A stretch of DNA of 57,917 nt from JAEUSG01 sp964590225 (lineage in GTDB: Bacteria > Fibrobacterota > OXYB2-FULL-49-7 > JAEUSG01), in NCBI GenBank assembly GCA_964590225.1, contig CAZPWS010000016.1:1-57917 (forward strand), written 5' to 3'. Each line of letters starts with the position of its first letter. Position 1 is the stretch's first letter. This document shows positions 34,880 through 43,515 of this stretch, piece after piece. A program made the position numbers and the translations under genes. The notes beneath the pieces are model-generated. The model was not told where the DNA came from and ran no database searches. It saw only the letters and a program-made list of their open reading frames with translations.

Positions 34880-36928
34880 CTATCTTCCCCGAACGACCTG
34901 ACTCGGCAACTGGTTAAAAAGTTTTTTAAAGGCATATGTGAAATGCGATAAATTAGAAAAACCAACCTTAAAAGCCACTTCTGATATATTCATATTACTC
35001 TCTTCGAGCAACTGCTTTGCCCGTTTTAGCCTTATTTCAGCAAGTAGCTTTCGAAACTCAACATTCTTGCTTCTCATGATATTGTAAAACCTTGCCTTGC
35101 TAATTTTTAGAGCCTTTAGTACACTATCAACCGTAAGTTCGCTTTCCATGTGCACTTCGATGTAGCGTACAATATTTTGGAATTCTTCATCGTCCACATC
35201 ACTTATGTTATTGAGCGCGCTATTTTTCCGCTTAACAGACATAAATAAGATTAGGATTGCCCCAGAAAGCACTGTTAATAATATCGTCACGCGCAAAAAC
35301 CGTATTACACCAAATGGGTGCACAACAGTAAAAGAAAATCCAACCAAGTTAGAGTTTATTTCTTTCGGGCTGTCATATGAGCCAGCACGATGCTCACTAT
35401 AAACAAGGGTGGAGAATAAATGCCATAAGCCAGTATTAGCGATGGGCAAAAGTTTGAATTTTATGCTGATCCGCTTCCTTGTTGTATCAACAATGTACCC
35501 ATCCGCCCTACCATCAAGATACAATGAAACTGCTCCTGTAGAAACAGGATTCGAAACGGATGAATTCTCCTTAGTCTTTTCGAACAAAGAGAATTGTCCA
35601 TTTCGTAATGAGAGATTTAAAACATAGCTGGAAGAGGGATGAAATTTCCCCCCTTTATTGGAAATATTACCCATGGTGTAAGAAGTGTCGTGCAACCACG
35701 CTATGAAATAGCCAAGTGAATCCAATGAAACCTGCCCCGAAATAGCAGCATTCAGATAATACCAATCGCCTGCACATACTTTTTTTATGACACTACCACC
35801 AGGCTTTTTTGAGATATAGACATCTTTAAGCATAACTGTTGCATCACGAGGCTCATTAACATGAATTGTACACTTCTTGCTCCACTCACTCCAGCGATCA
35901 AAAGTATTCAGAAAACGGGCGCTCCAAAAATATCTGCCGCTGTCCAATCCGAAAGGAATGCTTTTTATGTTGAAATAGTGATGATTTGCCTCAATTTCGT
36001 CAAAAATGGGAAAAATAGTATCAACTTCATTCACAACTCGCCATCTTATTCCCTTTTGTGCCTCCCCTACATACTCTGAGGAAAATGGGGCACAAAATAT
36101 TTTATAAAATCCGTCATGGCCCTTTTCGTACCCACATCTTTCCGGCATGGAAGGAATTGCAAAAGGTCTGTCCCTGGATATCTTAAAAGCATCCAATGAA
36201 ACTACCAGTGTACACTTATCAATGATGTCTGAGTCTTTAATCGGGTCGTTGGCAGAAGAAGCCGAATAATCATCATTAAGCCCTATCTCAGTCCAATCGC
36301 GTCCATAATAGTAAATAGATCTCATACTTCCAAAACGGTGGCCATTTATAAACAGTTCAAACATAACGCTATCTTTAGAGAAAAAGGAGACATAAGACTC
36401 GACGCAATAAAGTTTTCCTGCCGCAATTGAAAACGAAAAAGATCTCAGCGAATCTACACTTTCATAGCAACTGCACAACAGAATCAGACTATCCTTTTGT
36501 ACATGATACCGTATAAAAAATGAAATATAAGTATAAGGCTGATCGTTCTTAACCTTTTCCGAAAATCCATAGTTGCAAAGCCCCATGCCTATCCGCAAAT
36601 CATTAGGATATGTCTGTCTTTTGTCGAAAGAACAGTGATCAACCCTTAAATAGAAGCGCTGCCATGACTCAGATAGATGCGCCGATCTACAGGAGAAACC
36701 TGTATGTTCTCTGCGTTTTAAACTTACCTCTATGCCCCTTTTCCCAATAATCGCAGCTCTTTCAGAAAAGCGAATACTCTTAGAAGATGAATCAACATAT
36801 AAGCCTTGCCATGGCAACACCGCAATTGGAATTTCTCCGTCTGAAATAAAAACAGAATCGGAAACATCATAATTTGATGCACAGATATTAACTACCAAGA
36901 AAAGGATAACGACTTGCCCTATTCGCAT
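34880..36928 (-). CDS. membrane-anchored AraC-family transcriptional regulator
   Basis: 682 residues with a signal peptide (VVILFLVVNICAS). A ~520-residue exported sensory region follows, then a membrane span at ~546-564 (ILLTVLSGAILILFMS). The cytoplasmic AraC DNA-binding domain occupies ~582-682: first helix-turn-helix around LTVDSVLKALKISKARFYNIM, and second around MNISEVAFKVGFSNLSHFTYAFKKLF. The sensory part is beta-rich; a segment at ~310-370 resembles a Y_Y_Y/FN3-like module. The plan resembles hybrid or one-component regulators of Bacteroidota polysaccharide loci, but without kinase domains. It sits between the two arms of exported-protein genes, divergent from the 37354 operon and upstream of the 34688 operon, so it likely controls one or both. 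Confidence 0.85.
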   Translation of the reverse strand: MRIGQVVILFLVVNICASNYDVSDSVFISDGEIPIAVLPWQGLYVDSSSKSIRFSERAAIIGKRGIEVSLKRREHTGFSCRSAHLSESWQRFYLRVDHCSFDKRQTYPNDLRIGMGLCNYGFSEKVKNDQPYTYISFFIRYHVQKDSLILLCSCYESVDSLRSFSFSIAAGKLYCVESYVSFFSKDSVMFELFINGHRFGSMRSIYYYGRDWTEIGLNDDYSASSANDPIKDSDIIDKCTLVVSLDAFKISRDRPFAIPSMPERCGYEKGHDGFYKIFCAPFSSEYVGEAQKGIRWRVVNEVDTIFPIFDEIEANHHYFNIKSIPFGLDSGRYFWSARFLNTFDRWSEWSKKCTIHVNEPRDATVMLKDVYISKKPGGSVIKKVCAGDWYYLNAAISGQVSLDSLGYFIAWLHDTSYTMGNISNKGGKFHPSSSYVLNLSLRNGQFSLFEKTKENSSVSNPVSTGAVSLYLDGRADGYIVDTTRKRISIKFKLLPIANTGLWHLFSTLVYSEHRAGSYDSPKEINSNLVGFSFTVVHPFGVIRFLRVTILLTVLSGAILILFMSVKRKNSALNNISDVDDEEFQNIVRYIEVHMESELTVDSVLKALKISKARFYNIMRSKNVEFRKLLAEIRLKRAKQLLEESNMNISEVAFKVGFSNLSHFTYAFKKLFNQLPSQVVRGR

Positions 36929-37353
36929 AAAACCAAAAGTAGGATACCACCACCCAGAAAGCTTAACGCATTATTGGTAAAGCCCTTTCTGAATTAATAT
37001 ACCCTACCATTTGGTATAAAAGCAACAACTTTACTCAACCCACCAAACAATACATTATCACACAACTTACTTGAGCAAGAGGCCATCCATCTATAAGTCT
37101 TATTGTCTGCCCACGCTATATTTATCATAGTATGGTACGCCGATAGCAAAATTACCGCCATTCCAAGTGACGATTTCCGAAAAAACCACAGAATACATCA
37201 AGATAAGGAGAACCGCATAGAAACATTAAAGAAAAGACAATACCGTTACTATTCTATCATAAAAACATTATGCATATAACCAAATAACAATTTATCATTA
37301 AGCGTATAATACGAAGTACTTTATCACTAAAATCCACGAAAGAGGGGGGTAAC
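36929..37353. promoter_or_regulatory. 425-bp divergent regulatory region
   Basis: Non-coding gap between the membrane AraC gene and the six-gene plus-strand operon. I see a perfect TATAAT at 37305-37310 with no matching -35 element, as expected for an activator-dependent promoter. Related decamers TTATCATTAA (37292-37301) and TTATCACTAA (37321-37330) lie 29 bases apart, and a looser CTATCATAAA is at 37254-37263. A dyad TACCATTTGGTA sits at 37005-37016. A run of six G (37344-37349) is the likely ribosome binding site for ATG 37354. No RNA gene or small reading frame is convincing. Confidence 0.5.
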
Positions 37354-40300
37354 ATGGCTAAGGCAATTATTTTGTTTGCACTCTTGTTTTGTACCACTAT
37401 TAAAGCCGATACTACGCGGCCATGGCCAGGACCTGGTCAAATCAACAAGGGCGCAGTTACACATAAAGAGCTGTTAGATCTTTATCTGGAGCGTATGGCT
37501 CTTTGGATTAGGGCATGCGAGGAAAAATTTGGTTGGAATGAAGCAACGGGAAAATGGGGGACTCAGCCCATGTACAACGAAGAGTACTATGCAGGATATG
37601 TTCAGTTGTATTTGGCTGCCGATGGTAGTGATGAGCAGGTTGCGATGTCCGGACTCTCAAGAGACACGCTATTCGCGCGAGTTGATAGGTACAGGCAGAG
37701 ATGGGGATGGTCCAAGCTTCAGACAGTTTATACGCGCGCAAAAAATGGGACATTACAAGGATACGATACTGTCGTAGCGTCTCAGCTTGCACTGGCTCGC
37801 GATCGCGCCCCAACATGGAATCTTAAGTCAAATGACACTATTTTTTTAGCCTTTAACCCCGAAATGGATTATTTCCGTACAGCTGGATGTATTACCGGTA
37901 TGCCCGTGGTACAGGATTTTGCCGATCCCCGTATAATTGCAGGAAAGCCTATAAAAGAGTGGTTTAGACAGTGGGATCGTACCACCCACACACCGATAAC
38001 TTCTGGTGGACGGCCACCTGCACCATGCTACGCGCCCGATTTTTCTGGTGACCATCACGGAATAGTCAATATTCACTATCATAATTTTGGACTGTTTCGA
38101 GACACTTACAACAGGCTTGCGTGGAATATCATGACTGCGCCTCAAAATAATCATGCTGGTATGCTATCGCCTTATTCACACCATATGGATATGGCCAGAC
38201 ACAACATGCTACTATCTTCCGGAGATGGAACATATGGTGCACCGATGGGGCTTGAGTATGGTGTTTACTTTAACTACCCCTTGAGTTACACAGCATCTGT
38301 TTATAAGTCAGCACTTTCCCATGCTTTTTTAGCCCGAGGTATGTATGGCATTCGCGCTTTACCAAGCTTCGGCTGGAACAAGCGCATAGCATTTAGTTTA
38401 CTCACAATGGGAGATGCAAGTGTTGAGCAGAGACTACATTCAGACTTTGTTTCTTCGTACGAACATGTTCGATTCGCCGGCAAACCAGACACTGTGATCT
38501 CTTATGCAGAAGCGGCTCGACAATTGCACGGCTCGTACTGGTACCGTTACTTTAGATTCGGCGTTCACCGAACCCCCGATAAAGTTGTTGTTCATGGGTG
38601 GCGCGGCACTTCAAGAACTGGTCTTCAATACCCATCAACACAGCCACCAACAACGCCCATTTCATGGGATACATGGAAAAACAGAACCCGTGCAGAGAAG
38701 GCAAGATCGGCAAGCGCCGGATATGAGGGGAAATCTACAGAAAACCTTCGCGTTACATTGATTACGCCCGACAACGATTCCTTAAGACCTTCTGGAGGTG
38801 ACGGGGATCTTTTCTTTACAAGAAGTTTCGGAGGTATAACAGGCACTCTCTACTCGCAGGTGGATCCGGAAATTACAAGCCGATGCGACCAAAGTGATGG
38901 GGTTATGGGTACAGCGGCACGCATTTACCGGCTGGATGCTCAAGCAGGATACCAAGAACGCGCAGTCTCTTATCATGCCTTGGTCTCATTATACGATAAA
39001 ACAACTATCGCCTTTACCAGAATTCTGCCTGGTGCTGGAGGGATTCCAACTGGTTCATGGCAAAGAGGTTTCGGTTCTTCCTTTTATGTCGATCCGCATT
39101 TGCCCTACCAACGCGATTTGCACTACGAGGGCGGCATCATTGATTTAAAAGCAGAAATGGCGCCTCATGTAAGTGAAAATAATGTTCAAACCACAATTAA
39201 CAGCTATGTAAAACCATTCAGCTCAAACTGGTGGTGTTTCAACGGGCGCTTAGGGTTAGCAACCATTGGCGGCACTGGCAACTTCAGTATTGGGTTCAGC
39301 AAAGGGCAAACGCAGGATTTGTGGGGTGCAAATGTTGGTTATAACCAACCTCTTGCAAGCGGGACAGTGAAAGTTGATATGTCGGCGGCTTACTACACAG
39401 ATACTCCGCCAGAAAAAGTTAAGGCACTCCAAACAACGCTTGTTTCACTGGATGGACAATTGCCAATTGGATGGAAAGGGGTTGTAAGTGAAACTCCCGA
39501 TAGTCAGCGTGTTCTGGCCTTGGTTCGTTTCTACGGCGACAATGGGCAAGGTCAGTTAAGCTTAAGCTATGCAGAAGGAGCGCCAATATTTGAAAGACTA
39601 ACTACGATAAGCGGGACAACCAGCACGGCTACTTTTGATTTGGACACACTGGAAAGTTTCGGTCAGACTATGGCCTTTTATGTGCTGGGCAATGCAACTC
39701 AGGCAGAGCAGATAGGAGATATTGAGGTACGCCTGAAGGGTAATGGCGCAGCATCACTGGTCTATCTATCCCGTGCCAATAGCAACACAGTTTACATTAA
39801 TGGGATTCCTCAATCACAGACCAAAAGCTCTTTGCGTGCAGGTATTACATTAAACCTAACGGACTCATGGACAAGCGTACGAATTGATAATCCAATTGAT
39901 GATGACCACAGTGGCCCTTCAGTTGAAATCGTTTCTCCACAGTTCCTAACTGATGAACAATGCAAATTTTTCTGGGGTAGCAACACTTGGGAACCTGACC
40001 CTGTTTTTGTTGATATCTTGGGATTAGATGTCAAGATAAAGGCAAAAGATCGCAGTGGTGTGGCTTATGTGGATCTATATATGAACGAAGTTACCTATGT
40101 CGGCCGTGATTCATCGGCACCCTTTGAAATTAATATTCCGGCGGCAAACTTTGTTGGCGAACCCATACATTCTCTTAAAGCAATTGCTTATGATAAGCTG
40201 GGCAACAAACAGGAAAGTTTTGTTGTCACATGCAGGGTGGCTCTTGATTCTGGCATCACCTCCGTGGAAAGAGCTACCAACGGCGCAATAACTGGCAATA

Positions 40301-40698
40301 CAGTTTCGCTCTCAAACAAGGGCGTACGACACGATGCAATCAGTAGAACCATTCAACAAACTGTTACGCCAAAATCGGTAAGCGTTCCCGTAATTTCCGA
40401 GCGTGTGTCCGGAGTTGACGCATGGGTGGCTCGTGGTCGTGTCCAGCCCCAGAATGGAATATCTGCTGCTGTTTCAGGAATGAGTTTTGAATATGCTAAT
40501 GTGGAGTATGTTTTCGGACTGGATGTTTCAAGTGGAAAAGCGGTTCTTTTCCGCAAAGGCAATAATGGCATATCGCCCATTGGTGACGCAGCATGCAAAG
40601 TTAAATCTGGTTCATGGTACGATCTTAAAGTGCAGATCTCTGACGGGAAAATAGTTGGTTATGTCAACAATAAGGAGCGACTGACACTTATCAATTAA
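37354..40698 (+). CDS. large exported protein of unrecognised family C, copy 2
   Basis: 1,114 residues with a signal peptide (AIILFALLFCTTIKA); a clear paralogue of the protein at 28349. Shared blocks include PWPGPGQI at the mature N-terminus, QDFADPRIIAGKPIKEW (identical in both), the DHHG-IVN/FVN and SPY-HH-D segments, HRTPDKVVVH, LITPDNDSLRP, WWCFNGRLGLATI and LVSLD. The same modules follow: an Ig-like domain at ~850-965 (DDDHSGPSVEIVSPQ) and a LamG-like module at ~1010-1114. His, Tyr and Asp residues conserved in both copies are candidates for a lyase or hydrolase site, but the family is not one I can name. First gene of the plus-strand arm. Confidence 0.78.
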   Translation: MAKAIILFALLFCTTIKADTTRPWPGPGQINKGAVTHKELLDLYLERMALWIRACEEKFGWNEATGKWGTQPMYNEEYYAGYVQLYLAADGSDEQVAMSGLSRDTLFARVDRYRQRWGWSKLQTVYTRAKNGTLQGYDTVVASQLALARDRAPTWNLKSNDTIFLAFNPEMDYFRTAGCITGMPVVQDFADPRIIAGKPIKEWFRQWDRTTHTPITSGGRPPAPCYAPDFSGDHHGIVNIHYHNFGLFRDTYNRLAWNIMTAPQNNHAGMLSPYSHHMDMARHNMLLSSGDGTYGAPMGLEYGVYFNYPLSYTASVYKSALSHAFLARGMYGIRALPSFGWNKRIAFSLLTMGDASVEQRLHSDFVSSYEHVRFAGKPDTVISYAEAARQLHGSYWYRYFRFGVHRTPDKVVVHGWRGTSRTGLQYPSTQPPTTPISWDTWKNRTRAEKARSASAGYEGKSTENLRVTLITPDNDSLRPSGGDGDLFFTRSFGGITGTLYSQVDPEITSRCDQSDGVMGTAARIYRLDAQAGYQERAVSYHALVSLYDKTTIAFTRILPGAGGIPTGSWQRGFGSSFYVDPHLPYQRDLHYEGGIIDLKAEMAPHVSENNVQTTINSYVKPFSSNWWCFNGRLGLATIGGTGNFSIGFSKGQTQDLWGANVGYNQPLASGTVKVDMSAAYYTDTPPEKVKALQTTLVSLDGQLPIGWKGVVSETPDSQRVLALVRFYGDNGQGQLSLSYAEGAPIFERLTTISGTTSTATFDLDTLESFGQTMAFYVLGNATQAEQIGDIEVRLKGNGAASLVYLSRANSNTVYINGIPQSQTKSSLRAGITLNLTDSWTSVRIDNPIDDDHSGPSVEIVSPQFLTDEQCKFFWGSNTWEPDPVFVDILGLDVKIKAKDRSGVAYVDLYMNEVTYVGRDSSAPFEINIPAANFVGEPIHSLKAIAYDKLGNKQESFVVTCRVALDSGITSVERATNGAITGNTVSLSNKGVRHDAISRTIQQTVTPKSVSVPVISERVSGVDAWVARGRVQPQNGISAAVSGMSFEYANVEYVFGLDVSSGKAVLFRKGNNGISPIGDAACKVKSGSWYDLKVQISDGKIVGYVNNKERLTLIN

Positions 40699-40713
40699 AA
40701 CGGGGGTGGTGTT

Positions 40714-41856
40714 TTGTTTAATAAACTGATTTTGTTGTTGATTTTTTCGACGCTCGCTAATGCAGAACCAAGGCGTGAACATTTTGCGAATTGTAATATA
40801 TGGGGTTATCTGGACGGTCCGCGCAAAGAGGCCATGGCGACGCGCAATCTTCGCATAGCTGTTGATAGTGATAGTAATGTTTGGTATCTCAATAGTTACA
40901 TATACGGTAACTTGAGATGCATTACGAAAGAGGGTCGTGTTATCACAATCACCGGAAATGATTACTGGCTTTCAGATAATCGGATTACAGAGGGACCTGC
41001 AAGCGCAATGAACGCCTTAGGTGTTAGGTCATACAGTTATGGCTTACCTGATGGCTTTTTTGTTGTATATGGGGCACCATTAAAAGGAGAGGCATATGGC
41101 TGCATATACTCCAAGACAGAAAAGGGTGAAATCGTCAAGATCTGGAAAAATAGTGCACAGCATGGCCGATGGTGGTTTAAAAGGGTTGTCGGTGGAGGAG
41201 CAGCTGCATGGCCTCTGTTGCGTGGACAGAAAATCGCAGGGACGGCGGCAAGAGCAATCTCTAACATTCAAGTGGGTGTTAACGATGAATTAATTGTTTT
41301 TGCGGGAAAGGGTTTTTTCAGGTTTGATACCGCAACGAAAGAGCTTACCTGTATTGCTGGGTTCGATGATTATAAGGACAAAATTCCAAAAACAACTTCA
41401 GGTAATTACCCTTCGCCTACGGAAGCATTTGTGGATGCCGAATCCGCCTTTTATGTGAGCTATTATTACAGCGATTCTCCATCGGAGGGTGTTTCTATCT
41501 GGCGCATTTCGCCAGCATTGGATACGGCCGTGAAGATTGCTGGAGCATATGGCTGTTGCGGTCCGCATATGAGGCCACATAGACATAACGCTAAGATATT
41601 GCCAGCAGGCATTATTTTGCCATCTGACCACGATAAAAACACACTTCGACGCGCTGAAAATGGTGTTTACACGCATTTATGCTTCGACGGTGAGTGGCGA
41701 GTTAGCACAACCACAGCCGTTCCGTGGGCACATTTTGACTTCAGCGTAGGGCCAGATGGAACGGGATATTCTGCCTACTTGGGAGCGGATTTTTGGGGCG
41801 ACTTCAGAATGTATAAGATTACTGGCATTGATTATGGCAAGCCATCTGTTCCTTAA
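40714..41856 (+). CDS. exported beta-propeller-like protein (family A-related)
   Basis: 380 residues starting with TTG at 40714, supported by GGGGGTGG seven bases upstream and a signal peptide immediately after (LILLLIFSTLANA). Blade-like strands recur: LRIAVDSDSNVWYLNS, DGFFVVYGAP, ELIVFAGKGFFRFD, AFYVSYYYSD. The TEGPASAM tag recalls the DGPA turn of NHL propellers at 24578 and 49066. Several Cys and His residues (YGCCGPHMRPHRH) stand out and could bind metal or form disulfides. No sorting domain; ends at KPSVP. Function unknown. Confidence 0.7.
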   Translation: MFNKLILLLIFSTLANAEPRREHFANCNIWGYLDGPRKEAMATRNLRIAVDSDSNVWYLNSYIYGNLRCITKEGRVITITGNDYWLSDNRITEGPASAMNALGVRSYSYGLPDGFFVVYGAPLKGEAYGCIYSKTEKGEIVKIWKNSAQHGRWWFKRVVGGGAAAWPLLRGQKIAGTAARAISNIQVGVNDELIVFAGKGFFRFDTATKELTCIAGFDDYKDKIPKTTSGNYPSPTEAFVDAESAFYVSYYYSDSPSEGVSIWRISPALDTAVKIAGAYGCCGPHMRPHRHNAKILPAGIILPSDHDKNTLRRAENGVYTHLCFDGEWRVSTTTAVPWAHFDFSVGPDGTGYSAYLGADFWGDFRMYKITGIDYGKPSVP

Positions 41857-41877
41857 AAATATATGAAGCGAGGAAAT

Positions 41878-43476
41878 ATGCTAAATATAGCGCTCTCTTT
41901 AATTGTGCTGTGGTCGTCAATGCTTATCGGACAAACACTCAATTGGACTTCAGGAGTTTTTGTTTCGCCTAATCTTACCGGAACCCGCTGTCAGATGTGG
42001 CCGGTTGCCGCTTATAGCAATAGTGGACAATGTTGGCTTATCGTTTGGCGTGAAGGACACATAAACGAACAGGAAACTGACCTGTACTGCGGTCGTATTG
42101 ATGATTCGGGAGCATCGAAGGATTCTGCAGGTATATGTATAACAAGCGCATTGGATATTCAGGAATACCCAGCAATAGCAACAGATGGAACTGATTTTTT
42201 TGTAGTTTGGCAGGATTATCGCAACGGCTCTGACTTTGACATATATGGTGCCAGAGTTACAGCAACCGGACAAGTTCTTGATACGGCTGGAATTTTAATC
42301 GCGGGGGGGCTGAATAACCAATGTTCGCCGTCTATAGTATATTGCAATGGTCAATATCATGTTTTTTGGCAGAGTTTTAACTACGATACGCTTGCTAAGC
42401 AGAATTTAGCAGTAAATTACACTGCTACTGGGGATATAGCTATTGGATATCAACTATATGGAACAACGGTTTCAACAGGAGGCGTTGTTCAGAATAGCGT
42501 AAACTTACTGAGTGCACACAGTCAATCGATGTGTCCAACGGCACTGTCCGTAAACGACGATGTATTGCTCTGCTTTGATATCGGTGGCACAAATCGCCTT
42601 TCACCCACCCAACATTTACCGGCTACGCTTAAAATTAATGGGGTCACCGGTAGTGCTGCTGGAAATATTGTGCGACTACCCCCCTCTCTTTCGCATGCTC
42701 TTAATAGGCCCGGTGCGGCTTTTGGAATTCAAAACGGACTCCTGTCGCTTGATGTACCACAGTCGAACCAGATTCAAATACTTAAATTCAACGAGAATGG
42801 CACATTCATGTCAAATCTCAATATAGCAGGCAGTTCTTCCATTGGTCCCTACCGTCGTCATTCAATAGCCTTTGACGGAGAAAACTATCTCTTTTTAAGT
42901 GACTGGACTGTTCCCGCTACAAATGTAAACAATGTCCTTGTGCAAGTAAGAGGCATGCTGCTTCCTGGAAACGGGGTTGTCAGCGATACAACCCCTTCGT
43001 CATTGGCGGCAAAAATGCAGGTTGTTTCCGACTCTTCTGCAACCAAGGATCGACTCCAGGGAGTCTGCACAGCAGGTAAGAAAGGATCCTTTTTGGTTGC
43101 CTATGCGGAATTTTTGGGAGTTGATAGTATTAAGATAAAGGCTAAAGTTGCTTCATATGGTGTCGTGGTTAACGAGACGCGCGGCACTTTATCCGATGGT
43201 TCATTAGGAGAACTTATAGTTACGCCTAACCCATTTAACCCCGGTACGAGCATTACTCTAACAGGCAAATTACGAACCAATAATACTGTGGTAACCATAC
43301 TAGGTTTAGATGGACGATTAGTAAAGAATTTGTATTCGAAATCCACATCAAGCAGAAATCAATTTATCTGGGATGGCAAAGATGCTAAAGGCGTCCCTGT
43401 TGTTTCAGGTGTTTACATTATAAGAGGCATAGCAGGTGATAAAACAATAACAAAGCGAATTTTGCTGATGAAATAG
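41878..43476 (+). CDS. exported repeat protein with C-terminal sorting domain (family B)
   Basis: Paralogue of the 25702 and 47696 products. Signal peptide (ALSLIVLWSSMLIG), then repeats such as FFVVWQDYRNGSDFDIYGAR followed by VLDTAGILI. The C-terminal ~90 residues are a sorting/FlgD-like domain: VTPNPFNPGTSITL, ILGLDGRLVKNLY, FIWDGKDAKGVPV, SGVYIIRGIAG. ATG 41878 is chosen because GCGAGG lies just upstream; ATG 41863 would add five residues and has no ribosome binding site. Between the repeats and the tail is a beta-rich region with no known motif. Role unknown; surface or secreted location inferred. Confidence 0.75.
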   Translation: MLNIALSLIVLWSSMLIGQTLNWTSGVFVSPNLTGTRCQMWPVAAYSNSGQCWLIVWREGHINEQETDLYCGRIDDSGASKDSAGICITSALDIQEYPAIATDGTDFFVVWQDYRNGSDFDIYGARVTATGQVLDTAGILIAGGLNNQCSPSIVYCNGQYHVFWQSFNYDTLAKQNLAVNYTATGDIAIGYQLYGTTVSTGGVVQNSVNLLSAHSQSMCPTALSVNDDVLLCFDIGGTNRLSPTQHLPATLKINGVTGSAAGNIVRLPPSLSHALNRPGAAFGIQNGLLSLDVPQSNQIQILKFNENGTFMSNLNIAGSSSIGPYRRHSIAFDGENYLFLSDWTVPATNVNNVLVQVRGMLLPGNGVVSDTTPSSLAAKMQVVSDSSATKDRLQGVCTAGKKGSFLVAYAEFLGVDSIKIKAKVASYGVVVNETRGTLSDGSLGELIVTPNPFNPGTSITLTGKLRTNNTVVTILGLDGRLVKNLYSKSTSSRNQFIWDGKDAKGVPVVSGVYIIRGIAGDKTITKRILLMK

Positions 43477-43515
43477 TAAGTTTTTCGACTTTTAAATCAT
43501 ACAGGGGGTAACACT

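Noticed and set aside
36929..37353. Possible tRNA or small-RNA gene in the longest gap
   Set aside because: I could not form a cloverleaf or find a CCA end or T-loop sequence. The AT-rich content and dyads fit a regulatory region better.
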